DNA from: Pseudidiomarina aquimaris
GTDB taxonomy: Bacteria; Pseudomonadota; Gammaproteobacteria; Enterobacterales; Alteromonadaceae
NCBI RefSeq assembly: GCF_003987395.1
Contig: NZ_PIPT01000001.1
Coordinates: 248,001-312,000, forward strand
Direction: 5' to 3'
DNA length: 64,000 bases
Shown here: positions 37,496 through 49,128 of the stretch, piece by piece
How positions within the stretch are numbered: position 1 is the first letter of the stretch
Layout of the letters: each line of letters opens with the position of its first letter
Notes under the pieces: model-generated
Told to the model about the DNA's origin: nothing
What the model saw: the letters and a program-made list of their open reading frames with translations, nothing else
The model's database searches: none
Translations under genes and position numbers: made by a program

Positions 37496-37566
37496 TTAAC
37501 TATTAAATTCGTTGATTGATTCATTACATTGGGATTGATTGTATGGATTACAACGGCCACAAACAA

Positions 37567-37593
37567 GAGACCCGCAACAAATGTGCGGGTCTC
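37567..37593 (-). terminator. Terminator downstream of ald
   Basis: GAGACCCGCA at 37567-37576 pairs with TGCGGGTCTC at 37584-37593. On the minus strand the hairpin follows the ald stop by about 20 bases. The following tract (TTGTTTGTGG) is only moderately T-rich. Confidence 0.7.
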
Positions 37594-37615
37594 AAAACGG
37601 GGGGTAACTGTAAAC

Positions 37616-38743
37616 TTAGCTGCGAATCGCTTCGAGCGGATCTTGATAATCCAAGCCAAGTTTTTCACCTAAATCATCGTGTACTGCTTTATAGGTGATT
37701 TTACCTTTGTGCATGTTTAAGCCATTGCGCAAGTGCTCATTGGTTTCCATTGCTTTCAGACCGTGGTTGGCCAGCGCTAAGCCGAACGGCAAGGTAGCGT
37801 TGTTCAAAGCAATAGTTGACGTACGGGCTACGCCGCCTGGCATGTTGGCAACACAATAATGCACGATATCATCTACGACATAAGTCGGTTCTTGGTGGGT
37901 GGTCGCTTTTGAAGTTTCAAAACAACCGCCTTGGTCGATGGCAACGTCAACGACTACAGAACCAGGCTTCATGTTTTTCAGGTGTTCACGGGTTAATAGT
38001 TTCGGAGCTGCTGCGCCAGGGATAAGAACGGCACCTACAACAAGGTCAGCTTCACGCGAGAACTTATCAACCGCATCAACAGTTGAATAAATCGTTTTCA
38101 CGCGACCACCAAAGATATCGTCAAGTTGACGTAAACGCGGTAATGAACGATCCAAAATAGTTACGTCAGCGCCCATGCCAACCGCCATTTTAGCTGCTTG
38201 GGTACCGACCACGCCGCCACCGATCACCAATACTTTGCCTGGCTCTACGCCTGGTACGCCACCGAGTAATACGCCGCTACCGCCGTTTGCTTTCTCAAGG
38301 TTATGCGCACCGGCTTGAATCGACATACGACCGGCAACTTCACTCATTGGAGCCAACAGTGGCAAACCACCGTTACGGTCCGTTACGGTTTCATAAGCAA
38401 TGGCTGTAACGCCTGCTTTGCCCAACAGGTCTGTTTGCGTCGGGTCTGGGGCAAGGTGAAGGTAGGTATAAAGGATTTGACCTTCACGTAATTGCACACA
38501 CTCATTTGGCTGCGGTTCTTTAACCTTGATGATCATTTCTGCTTTCGCAAAAATTTCAGCTGGATCATCAACGATGGTTGCACCGGCAAGCTCGTAATCT
38601 TCGTTGGTAAAACCGATGGCCGCACCACCGTTGTTTTCCACTAAAACATCGTGACCATGCGCAACGTATTCACGCACTGCAGCAGGGGTAAGACCGATAC
38701 GATATTCGTGGTTTTTAATTTCTTTAGGTACACCAATTAGCAT
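37616..38743 (-). CDS. ald: Alanine dehydrogenase
   Basis: This 375-residue enzyme has the Ald start [23 protein letters not shown], substrate-binding VKEPQPNE, nucleotide-binding [21 protein letters not shown] and the end region [20 protein letters not shown]. It converts alanine and NAD to pyruvate and ammonia. It is divergent from the Lrp/AsnC-type regulator gene, a common pairing for ald. Confidence 0.97.
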   Translation of the reverse strand: MLIGVPKEIKNHEYRIGLTPAAVREYVAHGHDVLVENNGGAAIGFTNEDYELAGATIVDDPAEIFAKAEMIIKVKEPQPNECVQLREGQILYTYLHLAPDPTQTDLLGKAGVTAIAYETVTDRNGGLPLLAPMSEVAGRMSIQAGAHNLEKANGGSGVLLGGVPGVEPGKVLVIGGGVVGTQAAKMAVGMGADVTILDRSLPRLRQLDDIFGGRVKTIYSTVDAVDKFSREADLVVGAVLIPGAAAPKLLTREHLKNMKPGSVVVDVAIDQGGCFETSKATTHQEPTYVVDDIVHYCVANMPGGVARTSTIALNNATLPFGLALANHGLKAMETNEHLRNGLNMHKGKITYKAVHDDLGEKLGLDYQDPLEAIRS

Positions 38744-38843
38744 GCTTTCATTCCCGTTAAGGTTGGCGGTTTCACATAAGGATTTACGGCGAGCATTATA
38801 GGCGAAACCCTAGCCGTGTTTCGTACTTTTTTTATAGTTTATT

Positions 38844-38860
38844 ACCGTATATACTACGGT
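38844..38860. promoter_or_regulatory. Inverted repeat in the ald-lrp intergenic region
   Basis: ACCGTA pairs exactly with TACGGT across a TATAC spacer, 28 bases before the lrp start. It is AT-flanked and could be an operator for the shared promoter region. It does not match the published Lrp consensus in any obvious way. Confidence 0.4.
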
Positions 38861-38887
38861 GAAATACAGATAAAAACGTGAAATGTG

Positions 38888-39379
38888 ATGTTTAACGCCG
38901 AAGAACCCGTACGAATCACTATTGACAGAATTGACCGTAAAATACTACGACTATTGCAGGACGACGGACGCTTGTCGAACGTCGCATTAGCGCAGCGAGT
39001 CGGGTTGAGTGCATCGGCGTGTAACGAGCGCGTGCGTAAGCTAGAGCAAGAAGGGGTTATCGAAAGCTATCATGCGCGCATCAACCCGAGTAAACTCGGT
39101 GCTAACTTGATGGTTTTCGTCGAGATCACGCTCACACGAACGTCTTCTGATTCGTTCGCGGAATTCAGTGATGCGGTGCGTAAAACGCCAGAAATACTCG
39201 AGTGTCACTTAGTCGCAGGGGACTTTGATTTTCTAATCAAAGCTCGGGTCCCCGATATGCCGTCCTATCGCAAGCTGTTGGGTGAAACCTTGTTGACCAT
39301 GCCAGGGGTGAATGAATCACGGACCTACGTGGTCATGGAAGAAGTGAAGAACGACAATAAAGTTCTGATAAAAGGTTAG
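38888..39379 (+). CDS. lrp: Leucine-responsive regulatory protein (Lrp/AsnC family)
   Basis: This 163-residue regulator has an N-terminal helix-turn-helix (DRIDRKILRLLQDDGRLSNVALAQRVGLSASACNERVRKLE) and a C-terminal RAM domain (MVFVEITLTR, ECHLVAGDFDFLIKARV, TYVVMEEVKNDNK). Similarity to E. coli Lrp is high at the C terminus. It lies before ftsK, as in E. coli, and divergent from ald, which it may control. I chose the ATG at 38888; a GTG sits one codon upstream. Confidence 0.9.
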   Translation: MFNAEEPVRITIDRIDRKILRLLQDDGRLSNVALAQRVGLSASACNERVRKLEQEGVIESYHARINPSKLGANLMVFVEITLTRTSSDSFAEFSDAVRKTPEILECHLVAGDFDFLIKARVPDMPSYRKLLGETLLTMPGVNESRTYVVMEEVKNDNKVLIKG

Positions 39380-39526
39380 CAAAGGCAGGGTAAAACAGCT
39401 GAATATCATGCGCTGACACGCTACACTAGTAAGCATTAGAATAACGATACAAGAATAAGAACGACGCTAACAGGGAAATGACATGCACAAGACACGTGGT
39501 TACATCACGCAAGCGCAGGGTGACTT

Positions 39527-41947
39527 ATGAGCGGTGCGCAACGCGTTTTAGAAGTCGGCCTCATCCTTTGTGGGGCGTTCGCCATTTTCTTGTTCTTGGC
39601 TTTAGTCAGTTTTAATCCTGCCGATCCAAGCTGGTCGCAAACGGGATATCAAGGCACCATCGAAAACGCCGCGGGTGCAATAGGGGCCTGGTTTGCCGAC
39701 GCACTGTTATTCGCTTTTGGCTTTGTCGCCTACGTCATACCCTTTGGCCTAGCGGGGCTCGGTTATGTCATGTTCCGCCAGCCGCATCGCTTACTTGAAC
39801 TCGATTACCTTGCGCTAGGTCTGCGCTTAATTGGCCTGATTCTGACGTTAGTTGGAGCCTCTGCATTAGCGTCGTTAAATTTTACAGCACTATATTCATT
39901 CTCGGCGGGCGGTGTCGTAGGTGATGTGATCAGCAGCTCCTTGCTACCGTATTTTAATCTCATTGGCACCACGCTTCTGTTGCTAACATTTTTGTGTACC
40001 GGTTTGACCTTGGTAACTGGCATTTCGTGGGTATGGTTGGCCGATAAACTAGGTGAATGGACCATTCAAGGAACCTCATGGCTGTATAGCAAGGTGCGGG
40101 AGCAAGTTGCTCAGTGGCGCGAGCGTGACCCTAGTGTTAGCACCTCGGATGAACCTGCGGCGGCCATCGAAAGTCGCAAAGAAAGCCGTAAAGAACGTCG
40201 TAAAGAGCGTAAGAAGCTCAAAGCATTTGCCGCGACCGAGAACTTTGAGCGTCAGGAGCCCGATTTAGATCTTGATTTGACGATCACTACCGACGAGGAG
40301 CCAGAGCCTGATTTAGGAATCTTTGCAGAGGTCGAAAATAAATCGCCGGCCCCTAAACCGTCAGCATCAGCAGCCAAGGAGCCCGCTCGGCCAGCGCCTG
40401 TCACGAACGATGACGACGACGAGGACGATGCCGAAGTAGTGAGAACGCCGATTGATCCGTTGCCATCAATTGCCTTACTCGATAAACCGGCGCAAACCGG
40501 CAATCCATTGACACCTGCCGAGCTCGACCAAATTAGCCAGACGGTAGAAGCCGTACTGCAAGACTTTGGCGTTGAAGTGAAAGTCGCCAACGTACAACCT
40601 GGCCCGGTAATCACGCGTTTTGAATTGGATTTAGCGCCGGGTGTCAAAGTATCTAAGATTTCTAATTTAGATAAGGATATCGCCCGTTCACTGTCCGCGA
40701 TCTCGGTCCGCGTGGTTGAGGTGATTCCCGGCAAATCCTATGTTGGCCTAGAGTTGCCAAATAAGAGTCGCGAGACTGTGTTCTTCAGCGACGTTATCGC
40801 CTGTGATGCCTTCCAACAAAGCCAATCACCGCTGACGATGGTGCTTGGTAAAGGTATTTCCGGCCAACCCGTGATTGTCGATCTCGCCAAAATGCCACAC
40901 TTGCTCGTCGCAGGTACAACGGGATCTGGTAAGTCGGTAGGGGTGAACGTCATGATTCTGAGTTTGCTCTATAAGAGCACGCCAGAAGAAGTACGCCTGA
41001 TTATGATCGATCCGAAGATGCTCGAGCTCTCCGTTTACGAGGGCATTCCGCACCTTCTGACCGAGGTGGTTACCGACATGAAAGATGCAGCCAATGCCTT
41101 GCGTTGGTGCGTCGGCGAAATGGAACGTCGTTATAAATTGATGTCTGCGCTTGGCGTGCGGAATCTGAAAGGCTATAACGCCAAGGTTGCTGAGGCGCGT
41201 GACCGTGGTGAGCCGTTGCGCGATCCGCTTTGGAAGCCGGGTGATTCGATGGATGAATTACCGCCGTATTTAGATACCTTACCGAGCATCGTGGTGGTCA
41301 TCGACGAATTTGCCGATATGATGATGATAGTCGGTAAGAAAGTCGAAGAATTAATCGCTCGTATCGCGCAAAAAGCCCGTGCGGCAGGAATTCACTTAGT
41401 TCTTGCCACACAGCGGCCATCGGTGGATGTTATCACCGGTCTTATCAAGGCCAACATTCCCACGCGGATTGCCTTCCAAGTGCAGTCCAAGATTGACTCA
41501 CGCACCATCTTAGACCAACCCGGTGCGGACCAACTTTTGGGGCAGGGCGATATGCTCTACTTACCGCCTGGTAGTGGTGTACCAACCCGTGTGCATGGGG
41601 CTTTTGTTGACGACCATGAGGTCCACGCTGTAGTGGCAGACTGGAAGAAGCGCGGTAAGCCGAATTACCTCGAGGAAATTCTCAACGGTGACCCGTCCGA
41701 AGATGCGCTGTTACCTGGTGAAAGCCTCGATGACGACGATGGCGAGAGTGATCCGCTCTATGACGAAGCAGTCGCTTTTGTCACAGAAACCCAGCGTGTT
41801 TCCGTCTCAAGTGTACAGCGCAAATTCAGAATTGGTTACAATCGCGCGGCGCGTATTGTTGAACAAATGGAACACAGCGGTGTCGTTAGTAGTGCAGCTA
41901 GTAACGGCCAACGCGATGTCTTAGCACCGCGTCCGCCACGCGATTAA
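39527..41947 (+). CDS. ftsK: DNA translocase FtsK
   Basis: This 806-residue protein has four N-terminal membrane segments (to about residue 165), a short linker rich in Lys/Arg then acidic residues, and the motor: Walker [16 protein letters not shown], Walker [14 protein letters not shown], and [24 protein letters not shown]. The C-terminal gamma domain ([31 protein letters not shown]) reads KOPS sites. It moves chromosome ends at the septum and activates XerCD. The linker is much shorter than the E. coli one. Confidence 0.97.
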   Translation: MSGAQRVLEVGLILCGAFAIFLFLALVSFNPADPSWSQTGYQGTIENAAGAIGAWFADALLFAFGFVAYVIPFGLAGLGYVMFRQPHRLLELDYLALGLRLIGLILTLVGASALASLNFTALYSFSAGGVVGDVISSSLLPYFNLIGTTLLLLTFLCTGLTLVTGISWVWLADKLGEWTIQGTSWLYSKVREQVAQWRERDPSVSTSDEPAAAIESRKESRKERRKERKKLKAFAATENFERQEPDLDLDLTITTDEEPEPDLGIFAEVENKSPAPKPSASAAKEPARPAPVTNDDDDEDDAEVVRTPIDPLPSIALLDKPAQTGNPLTPAELDQISQTVEAVLQDFGVEVKVANVQPGPVITRFELDLAPGVKVSKISNLDKDIARSLSAISVRVVEVIPGKSYVGLELPNKSRETVFFSDVIACDAFQQSQSPLTMVLGKGISGQPVIVDLAKMPHLLVAGTTGSGKSVGVNVMILSLLYKSTPEEVRLIMIDPKMLELSVYEGIPHLLTEVVTDMKDAANALRWCVGEMERRYKLMSALGVRNLKGYNAKVAEARDRGEPLRDPLWKPGDSMDELPPYLDTLPSIVVVIDEFADMMMIVGKKVEELIARIAQKARAAGIHLVLATQRPSVDVITGLIKANIPTRIAFQVQSKIDSRTILDQPGADQLLGQGDMLYLPPGSGVPTRVHGAFVDDHEVHAVVADWKKRGKPNYLEEILNGDPSEDALLPGESLDDDDGESDPLYDEAVAFVTETQRVSVSSVQRKFRIGYNRAARIVEQMEHSGVVSSAASNGQRDVLAPRPPRD

Positions 41948-41967
41948 TTAAGGAAGAAGGTTTACCT

Positions 41968-42603
41968 ATGCAGTTACCACGTACAGCTATCGCCATTGCC
42001 TTATTTGCCGCTAGTGGCAGTGTATTCGCCCTCGATGCAAAAAGCGATTTGCAGGAGTTATTGGCGCCCATCAGCACATTAAAAGCGGAGTTTCAGCAAC
42101 ATGTGTTGGATGCTGACGGCGAACTGGTGCAGGAGCTGCAAGGAGAGCTCGCTCTCGCGCGGCCGAACAAATTTTATTGGCACAGCGATGCACCTGATGA
42201 ATTAGTTCTTGTCGCCGATGGCCAAGCCGTTTACTACTTTGACCCATTCGTGGAGCAGGTGACCGTCAGTGCACAAAGTGAAGCGGCGAATCAAAGCCCG
42301 TTTTTACTATTGCTCGATGCTGAAGCCAGTGCGTGGGCTGACTATGAGGTCAGCAACGAGGGGCTTAGCTTCCAACTCGAACCGCTTGCCAGTGCACAGC
42401 AACAGCAAAGCCTGCAAGTTAATTTTGTCGCTCATGAAGACACGCCGGCGCAGCTCAATGAGTTGGTGTTAGACGACGGGCAAGGGCAAATCACCCGTAT
42501 TCAACTACGTGATGTCAAAACCAACGTCGCCTTACCCTATACCACTTTTAGTTTTCAGATCCCGGAAAACGCAGTGGTCGATGATCAACGTCCAACACAG
42601 TAA
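41968..42603 (+). CDS. lolA: Outer membrane lipoprotein carrier protein LolA
   Basis: This 211-residue periplasmic protein has a signal peptide (1-21, cut after VFA) and the LolA pattern STLKAEFQQHVLDADGELVQELQGELALARPNKFYWHS, then YYFDPFVEQVTV. It carries lipoproteins from LolCDE to LolB. It lies 20 bases behind ftsK and 9 bases before rarA, as in E. coli. Confidence 0.95.
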   Translation: MQLPRTAIAIALFAASGSVFALDAKSDLQELLAPISTLKAEFQQHVLDADGELVQELQGELALARPNKFYWHSDAPDELVLVADGQAVYYFDPFVEQVTVSAQSEAANQSPFLLLLDAEASAWADYEVSNEGLSFQLEPLASAQQQQSLQVNFVAHEDTPAQLNELVLDDGQGQITRIQLRDVKTNVALPYTTFSFQIPENAVVDDQRPTQ

Positions 42604-42612
42604 GAGGGGCGT

Positions 42613-43942
42613 GTGGCCAACCAAAGTTTCGATTTCGCTCCCGACTTTCGCCCTTTAGCCGCACGCATGCGGCCGCTGACGCTCGACGACTACGTGGGGC
42701 AAGAGCAATTGCTAGGTCCCGGCAAACCGCTGCGCGACGCGATTGAGCGTGGCCAATTACACTCAATGATTCTTTGGGGCCCACCGGGCACCGGCAAAAC
42801 CACTCTCGCCGAGATTATTGCCCAATCAGGGGCCGCTGCTATCGAACGCGTCAGCGCGGTTACCTCTGGTGTGAAAGAAATTCGAGCAGCTATCGCCAAA
42901 GCTAAGGAGAACCAGCAACAGGGCCGCCGTACTTTACTGTTTGTTGATGAGGTGCATCGTTTTAATAAAAGCCAACAAGATGCTTTTTTGCCGCATATTG
43001 AAGACGGGACCGTGGTTTTTATTGGCGCAACGACCGAAAATCCAGCGTTTGAGCTCAATGGCGCCTTGCTTTCTCGCGCCCGCGTCTATCGACTCAAAGC
43101 TCTCGATGACGCAGCGATTCGGCAATTATTAGAGTTGGCGCTAACGGATAGCGAACGAGGCCTCGGTGAACGTGCACTGCAGTTGACCGCTGAAGCATTG
43201 GATTATCTTGTTCATGCGGCCGGTGGCGACGCACGACGTGCACTCAATTACTTAGAAATTAGCGCTGATACTGTCGCCGACGGCGAACCCCTCGAACGCG
43301 CCATGGTTGTAGAAGCGATAGGCGGTCGCCAAACGGGCTTCGATAAACAGGGTGATGTTTACTACGATCTTCTTTCAGCCTTACATAAATCTGTGCGAGG
43401 CTCGTCGGCGGATGGCGCGCTTTATTGGTATGCCCGTATTTTGCAAGGTGGCGGCGACCCGTTAATTGTCGCACGAAGGTTGCTGGCGATTGCCTCTGAA
43501 GACATTGGCAATGCTGACCCGAGGGCCATACAGCTGGCGTTAAACGCTTGGGATACCTTTCATCGTGTAGGCCCTGCCGAAGGTGAGCGTGCCATCGCTC
43601 AAGCCTTGGTTTATTGTGCTCTAGCAGCAAAAAGCAATGCCGTTTATCGGGCTTTCAGTGCGGCGAAAAAACTCGCTGCTGACTACCCTGATGCGCCCGT
43701 ACCACACCACCTTCGGAACGCACCTACCAAGGTTCATAAACAAGAGGGCTTTGGCGATGATTATCGCTACGCCCATGATTTCCCCAATGCCATTGTTGCT
43801 GGGGAGCGTTATTTACCCTCGGTGGTAGGCGAGGTGAATCTCTATCAACCGAGCGATCGGGGGCTTGAAAAGCAGCTCAAAGCAAAGTTGGATTGGCTAC
43901 AGCAACATGACCAGCAAAGTAACTGGCAACGAGGCGATGACC

Positions 43943-43950
<8 letters not shown>
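42613..43950 (+). CDS. rarA: Replication-associated recombination protein A (RarA/MgsA)
   Basis: This 445-residue AAA+ ATPase has an N-terminal [24 protein letters not shown], Walker [13 protein letters not shown], Walker [24 protein letters not shown] and sensor [22 protein letters not shown]. It acts at stalled forks. The start is GTG at 42613 after GAGGGG. Its last eight bases overlap the start of crcB. Confidence 0.96.
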
Positions 43951-45626
<1,676 letters not shown>

Positions 45627-45640
45627 ACAACCGTCTCAGC

Positions 45641-45970
45641 TTAGATACATTTCGCCGGTTTAGGCAAGCCTGCAATACGCGTGGCTTGCTTAGCCGGTCC
45701 TTTCGGAAACAAACGATACAAATAACGGCTATTGGCTTTATCTGGGCCGAGGCGTTGCCCAATGGCTTTGACTAGAACGCGCATTGCGGGGCTGGTGTCG
45801 AACTCCTGATAGAAATCGCGGACAAAATGAACCACTTCCCAGTGTGCATCCGTCAACTCAATTCCCTCCAACTCAGCTATGTAAGCGGCTAGCTCCGGGC
45901 TCCACTCCGCAAAGTTGGCGAGATATTCGTGTTTGTCAGTAGCGTAAGTACGGCCATTTAATTCAAACAT
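45641..45970 (-). CDS. tusE: Sulfurtransferase TusE (DsrC family)
   Basis: This 109-residue protein shows the TusE pattern, with [29 protein letters not shown] and the C-terminal swinging arm [19 protein letters not shown], whose penultimate Cys receives sulfur from TusBCD and passes it to MnmA for 2-thiouridine in tRNA. It is last in the tusDCBE group. Confidence 0.95.
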   Translation of the reverse strand: MFELNGRTYATDKHEYLANFAEWSPELAAYIAELEGIELTDAHWEVVHFVRDFYQEFDTSPAMRVLVKAIGQRLGPDKANSRYLYRLFPKGPAKQATRIAGLPKPAKCI

Positions 45971-45977
45971 AATTGCT

Positions 45978-46316
45978 TCAACCTAGAAAGGTGACCGGTT
46001 GTGCATCGAGTGTCATGGTTACCCAACTGGCATCGTTCAACTGTAATACAAAAGCTGGCAACTGTTCAGCTTGTTCACCATGCAAAGCAAGCTCCGTTTG
46101 CAAGACATAGGCAGGATAGGGGAAGTCATCGAGTAAACGAGGCTCTTCCAGCAGCTTAGCTAAAGCTTCTTCAGTAAAGATCGTTGTTAAGTCATGCGTC
46201 TGTGCTGAACTCACCAAGCAGGCCTGGTCACTGGCTTGCAGTGGCCAACTGCGCACATAGTACAGCGCTCGCGTGGCTGGGCTTGACTCTGTCAATAAGG
46301 TCTCAGTATCGCTCAT
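45978..46316 (-). CDS. tusB: Divergent TusB (DsrH-like) subunit
   Basis: This 112-residue protein is placed between tusC and tusE. The second half ([20 protein letters not shown], then [15 protein letters not shown]) lines up with the end of TusB by eye, while the N-terminal third is longer and different from E. coli. The name rests on position plus weak similarity. It lies 7 bases before tusE. Confidence 0.65.
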   Translation of the reverse strand: MSDTETLLTESSPATRALYYVRSWPLQASDQACLVSSAQTHDLTTIFTEEALAKLLEEPRLLDDFPYPAYVLQTELALHGEQAEQLPAFVLQLNDASWVTMTLDAQPVTFLG

Positions 46317-46325
46317 AAGTTACTC

Positions 46326-46664
46326 TTAAAAACGCAGGACTTTGCCGGCACAAGCGAGGCGTGCGGCAAGCTCAGAATGATTTAACTGTGCAACGGGCTG
46401 TACCCAATCGCTGGGGGTAGTCTCATGAGCTTCAGTGACCACGAGCGGCGTTGGACACTCATACAAATCGAGCAGGGCATAGCGCTTTTGCAGTGATCGA
46501 TCATTGTGCAGCGCATCATGACCTTGCTGTAAATGCGTCAGGCCGTCTCCCATGAGCACGAGCTGCGGGTTCAGCTCCATGGTCGCAAGAGCTAAATACA
46601 TTGCTTGCCCATGCCAACTTGTGGGGCTGTCTGCGGCTTGCGTTTGGATTACATAGATAGTCAT
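46326..46664 (-). CDS. tusC: Sulfur relay protein TusC (DsrF-like)
   Basis: This 112-residue protein has a DsrE/F-like fold pattern (ATMELNPQLVLMGDGLTHLQQ), LLDLYECPTPLVV and the typical C-terminal end GKVLRF. It overlaps tusD by one base (TAATG). It should form the TusBCD hexamer core. Confidence 0.8.
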   Translation of the reverse strand: MTIYVIQTQAADSPTSWHGQAMYLALATMELNPQLVLMGDGLTHLQQGHDALHNDRSLQKRYALLDLYECPTPLVVTEAHETTPSDWVQPVAQLNHSELAARLACAGKVLRF

Positions 46665-47011
46665 TAGAACTGCATTACTCGTTCTGCTTGCGCGGCCGCC
46701 ATACTAAACTCAGTCAGACCGCCTAAGGCGAAGTCTTGGTGTAGTTCGCTTTCACTCAGCTGATAATCTTGCTCAACGACCGTCGCGCAGAGGACCAATG
46801 AAAGATCATGTTGCTTGGCGAGTTTCTGCCATTCCGCGGCAATCGGCGCAAGCTGTTGGCCGGCCAAGCGGCCGTGCAAAACGCCAGCCTCGTAAAAGAA
46901 AACTTGCTGTATACGATGCCCTAAAGCAAGCGCAGCCTGCGCGTAATGGAACGCTAACAGGCTGCGGGGTTCGTCAGGTGCACTGTGCACCGATAGAACT
47001 ATATCAGTCAC
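46664..47011 (-). CDS. tusD: Sulfurtransferase TusD (DsrE-like)
   Basis: This 115-residue protein has the TusD pattern: FHYAQAALALGHRIQQVFFYEAGV, SLVLCATVVEQ with the conserved active Cys, and FALGGLTEFSMAAAQAERVMQF at the end. It accepts sulfur from TusA. It lies four bases behind yccA on the same strand. Confidence 0.9.
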   Translation of the reverse strand: MTDIVLSVHSAPDEPRSLLAFHYAQAALALGHRIQQVFFYEAGVLHGRLAGQQLAPIAAEWQKLAKQHDLSLVLCATVVEQDYQLSESELHQDFALGGLTEFSMAAAQAERVMQF

Positions 47012-47015
47012 AGTA

Positions 47016-47690
47016 TTATTCGTCGCCGCCGAATGCCATTAGGAGATTCAACAAGCTAACGAAAATGTTGTAGATCGAAACGTACAAGGTCACGGTTGCA
47101 AGTACATAGTTGCGTTCACCACCATGGATGATCGCACTGGTTTGCATCAAGATCGCGCCGGCCGAGAACAAGATGAACAGACCCGACAAGGCAAGGCCGA
47201 TTGCAGGCATATTCAAGAACAAGTTGGCAATAAACAACGCGATTAGAACAAAGAAACCAGCTACCATCATACCACCCAAGAACGACATGTCTTTCTTAGT
47301 GGTTAGGACGTAGGCGGACAGGGCAAAGAAAATCAATGCGGTACCACCTAATGCGGTCATGATGATTTCGGCACCTTGCGGGCCAATCGCATTAATCATG
47401 CCGAGGATTGGACCCAAGGTGTAGCCCATGAAGCCGGTCAAGGCGAATACCGAAAGTAAGCCCATAGCACTATTGGCGGTTTTATGAACCAAGAATAGCA
47501 GGCCATAGAAACCAACCAAAGTAATGATCAAGCCAGGATGCGGCAGATTCATACTTGCGGCAATAAATGCGGTAAAGGCACTAAAGGCCAACGTTAAACC
47601 AAGCAACATATAAGTGTTGCGTAAAACTTTGTTGGTCTGTAGAACTGATTCGCCACGTTGAGTAGACGAAACGTGAACTTGATTGTTCAT
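47016..47690 (-). CDS. yccA: Bax inhibitor-1 family protein, YccA type
   Basis: This 224-residue protein has seven membrane segments and the family motifs [20 protein letters not shown] and [25 protein letters not shown]. coli YccA is a modulator and substrate of FtsH. It precedes tusD here and lies next to tRNA-Ser(UGA), as in E. coli, where tusE follows it. Confidence 0.93.
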   Translation of the reverse strand: MNNQVHVSSTQRGESVLQTNKVLRNTYMLLGLTLAFSAFTAFIAASMNLPHPGLIITLVGFYGLLFLVHKTANSAMGLLSVFALTGFMGYTLGPILGMINAIGPQGAEIIMTALGGTALIFFALSAYVLTTKKDMSFLGGMMVAGFFVLIALFIANLFLNMPAIGLALSGLFILFSAGAILMQTSAIIHGGERNYVLATVTLYVSIYNIFVSLLNLLMAFGGDE

Positions 47691-47823
47691 GGACTTCTCC
47701 GTTGATTAACAAACTGCAAGCAGTGTATCCCAAAAGTGGGGGTAACAAGCAATGCTTTCAAGCTAATTTTGTTGCTAATTGTATAAAATGACAGCAAACG
47801 AACCAAATGATTCAAATTTTTGC

Positions 47824-47852
47824 TTTACAAGCCGATTCAGGCTCTTTATCAT
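47824..47852 (+). promoter_or_regulatory. Promoter of tRNA-Ser
   Basis: TTTACA is followed after 17 bases by TATCAT, about 35 bases before the tRNA. Confidence 0.6.
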
Positions 47853-47886
47853 TCGCTTCGTCTTGAGGCACATAGCCAAAGACAAC

Positions 47887-47978
47887 GGAGAGATGGCAGA
47901 GTCCGGTTGAATGCACCTGACTTGAAATCAGGCGTGGGTTCACACCCACCGGGGGTTCGAATCCCTCTCTCTCCGCCA
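47887..47978 (+). tRNA. tRNA-Ser (anticodon TGA)
   Basis: A type II tRNA with acceptor stem GGAGAGA/TCTCTCC, anticodon loop CTTGAAA within CTGA/TCAG, a long variable arm (GTGGGTTCACACCCAC) and T arm GGGGGTTCGAATCCC; CCA is encoded. It corresponds to E. coli serT and keeps its neighbour yccA. Confidence 0.97.
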
Positions 47979-47986
47979 AATTCCGG

Positions 47987-48017
47987 AAAGCCCGCTAGTT
48001 CGCTAGCGGGCTTTTTT
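47987..48017 (+). terminator. Terminator after tRNA-Ser
   Basis: AAGCCCGCTAG pairs with CTAGCGGGCTT across a TTCG loop, and six T follow. Confidence 0.95.
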
Positions 48018-48135
48018 GTTTGCGCATTTCAAAAAATGCGGCTTTATCATCTGGTCGTACCTGTTTATACTAAGTTTTTGATTCATCTTGCTTGTACGTA
48101 AAAAACGCTAGGTAGGTTTAATTAACGAGGATGGT

Positions 48136-48927
48136 ATGGAAGCTTTCGATCAGGTACTCCAACGTATTACCCCAGCAGCCGAACAACAACTTGAACTGCC
48201 TGAGGGCTGGGGGCAAGGGCGTGCTCTCTTTGGCGGGCTAACCGCCGCGATAGCCTGGCAACATGGCCAAGCTGGTGCCGCAGCAGGGCAGCAACTTCGC
48301 GCTATGACCGTTTCCTTTGTCGCGCCAGTGCTTGCCGGGCAAGCCACATTGCAGCGTCGCATACTACGACAAGGAAAAAACGTTACCCAGATCGCGGTCG
48401 ACATTTTGCAAGAGAGCGAAGTGGTGCTTGCCGCATTACTCACCTATGGCTCGGCTCGCACCTCGCAAGTCAGCGTAACTGATACTCCAGAACCGCGTAG
48501 CGTTGCACCTGAAGCTGGCACACCTTTTCCACCGGTGAAGCTGCTACCTGAATTTGCCCGCGCGTTTGAATACAGCGTCACCGTCGGCGGCTTGCCTTTC
48601 AGCGGCAATAAGAGTCGTGAATTTGGTGGCTTTATGCGCTTTCGTGATTTAGCTCAACCAGTTTCTATCGGTACCTTTTTAGGCTTAGTTGATGCTTGGC
48701 CGCCAGCATTGCTTCCGCATCTGACCGAATTGGCGCCGGCAAGTTCGCTGACCTGGACCATTGAGTTTCCCTGTGAGTTACCGCAACAGCTCACCAATGA
48801 GTGGTGGCACTATGTCGCGACCATTGATTATGCCGCAGAAGGCTATGGCCACACACACGCGCACATTTGGGATAAGCATGGCCAACTTGTGGCGATAAGC
48901 CGACAGACCGTAACCGTGTTTGCTTAG
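48136..48927 (+). CDS. Acyl-CoA thioesterase family protein (double hot-dog, TesB-like)
   Basis: This 263-residue protein has two hot-dog halves: GRALFGGLTAAIAWQHG and VSFVAPVLAGQATLQRRILRQGKNVTQ in the first, and FGGFMRFRDLAQPVSIGTFLGLVDAWPPA with DYAAEGYGHTHAHIWDKHGQLVA in the second. The pattern is of the thioesterase-like group (4HBT_3). It should hydrolyse acyl-CoA; the substrate is unknown. It stands alone. Confidence 0.85.
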   Translation: MEAFDQVLQRITPAAEQQLELPEGWGQGRALFGGLTAAIAWQHGQAGAAAGQQLRAMTVSFVAPVLAGQATLQRRILRQGKNVTQIAVDILQESEVVLAALLTYGSARTSQVSVTDTPEPRSVAPEAGTPFPPVKLLPEFARAFEYSVTVGGLPFSGNKSREFGGFMRFRDLAQPVSIGTFLGLVDAWPPALLPHLTELAPASSLTWTIEFPCELPQQLTNEWWHYVATIDYAAEGYGHTHAHIWDKHGQLVAISRQTVTVFA

Positions 48928-49128
48928 TCTGAATGATGCCAAGTAGTTGATTATGAAACTAGAAAGGTCTTTTTTGAATACCCTAGCATAAGAAAATACT
49001 GACTTATGTCATTATTGTTGAATTTTTGCTTGCGCTCTTAACTTTACTGGTGCATATCTTGGAACACACCGACATGGGGTTGGTGTGCTTACACCGAAAT
49101 TTTTCGGTATCTTCAAAAGGAAGCGAAG
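48928..49128. other. Intergenic region with two hairpins before the UvrY-like gene
   Basis: CACACC at 49065-49070 can pair with GGTGTG at 49082-49087. A 16-base palindrome follows at 49093 (listed separately). No other feature is seen. Confidence 0.45.
49093..49108. promoter_or_regulatory. Palindrome in the leader of the UvrY-like gene
   Basis: ACCGAAA and TTTCGGT are separated by two T, making a perfect 7-bp inverted repeat that ends 20 bases before the ATG. It could be an operator or a leader hairpin near the ribosome binding site (AGGAAGCGAAG). Confidence 0.45.

Noticed and set aside
40250-40450. Acidic and charged low-complexity repeat within ftsK
   Set aside because: This is the usual variable linker of FtsK between membrane and motor domains, not a separate element.
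47820-48101. Plus-strand frame of 93 codons
   Set aside because: It runs through tRNA-Ser and its terminator, so coding is not credible.
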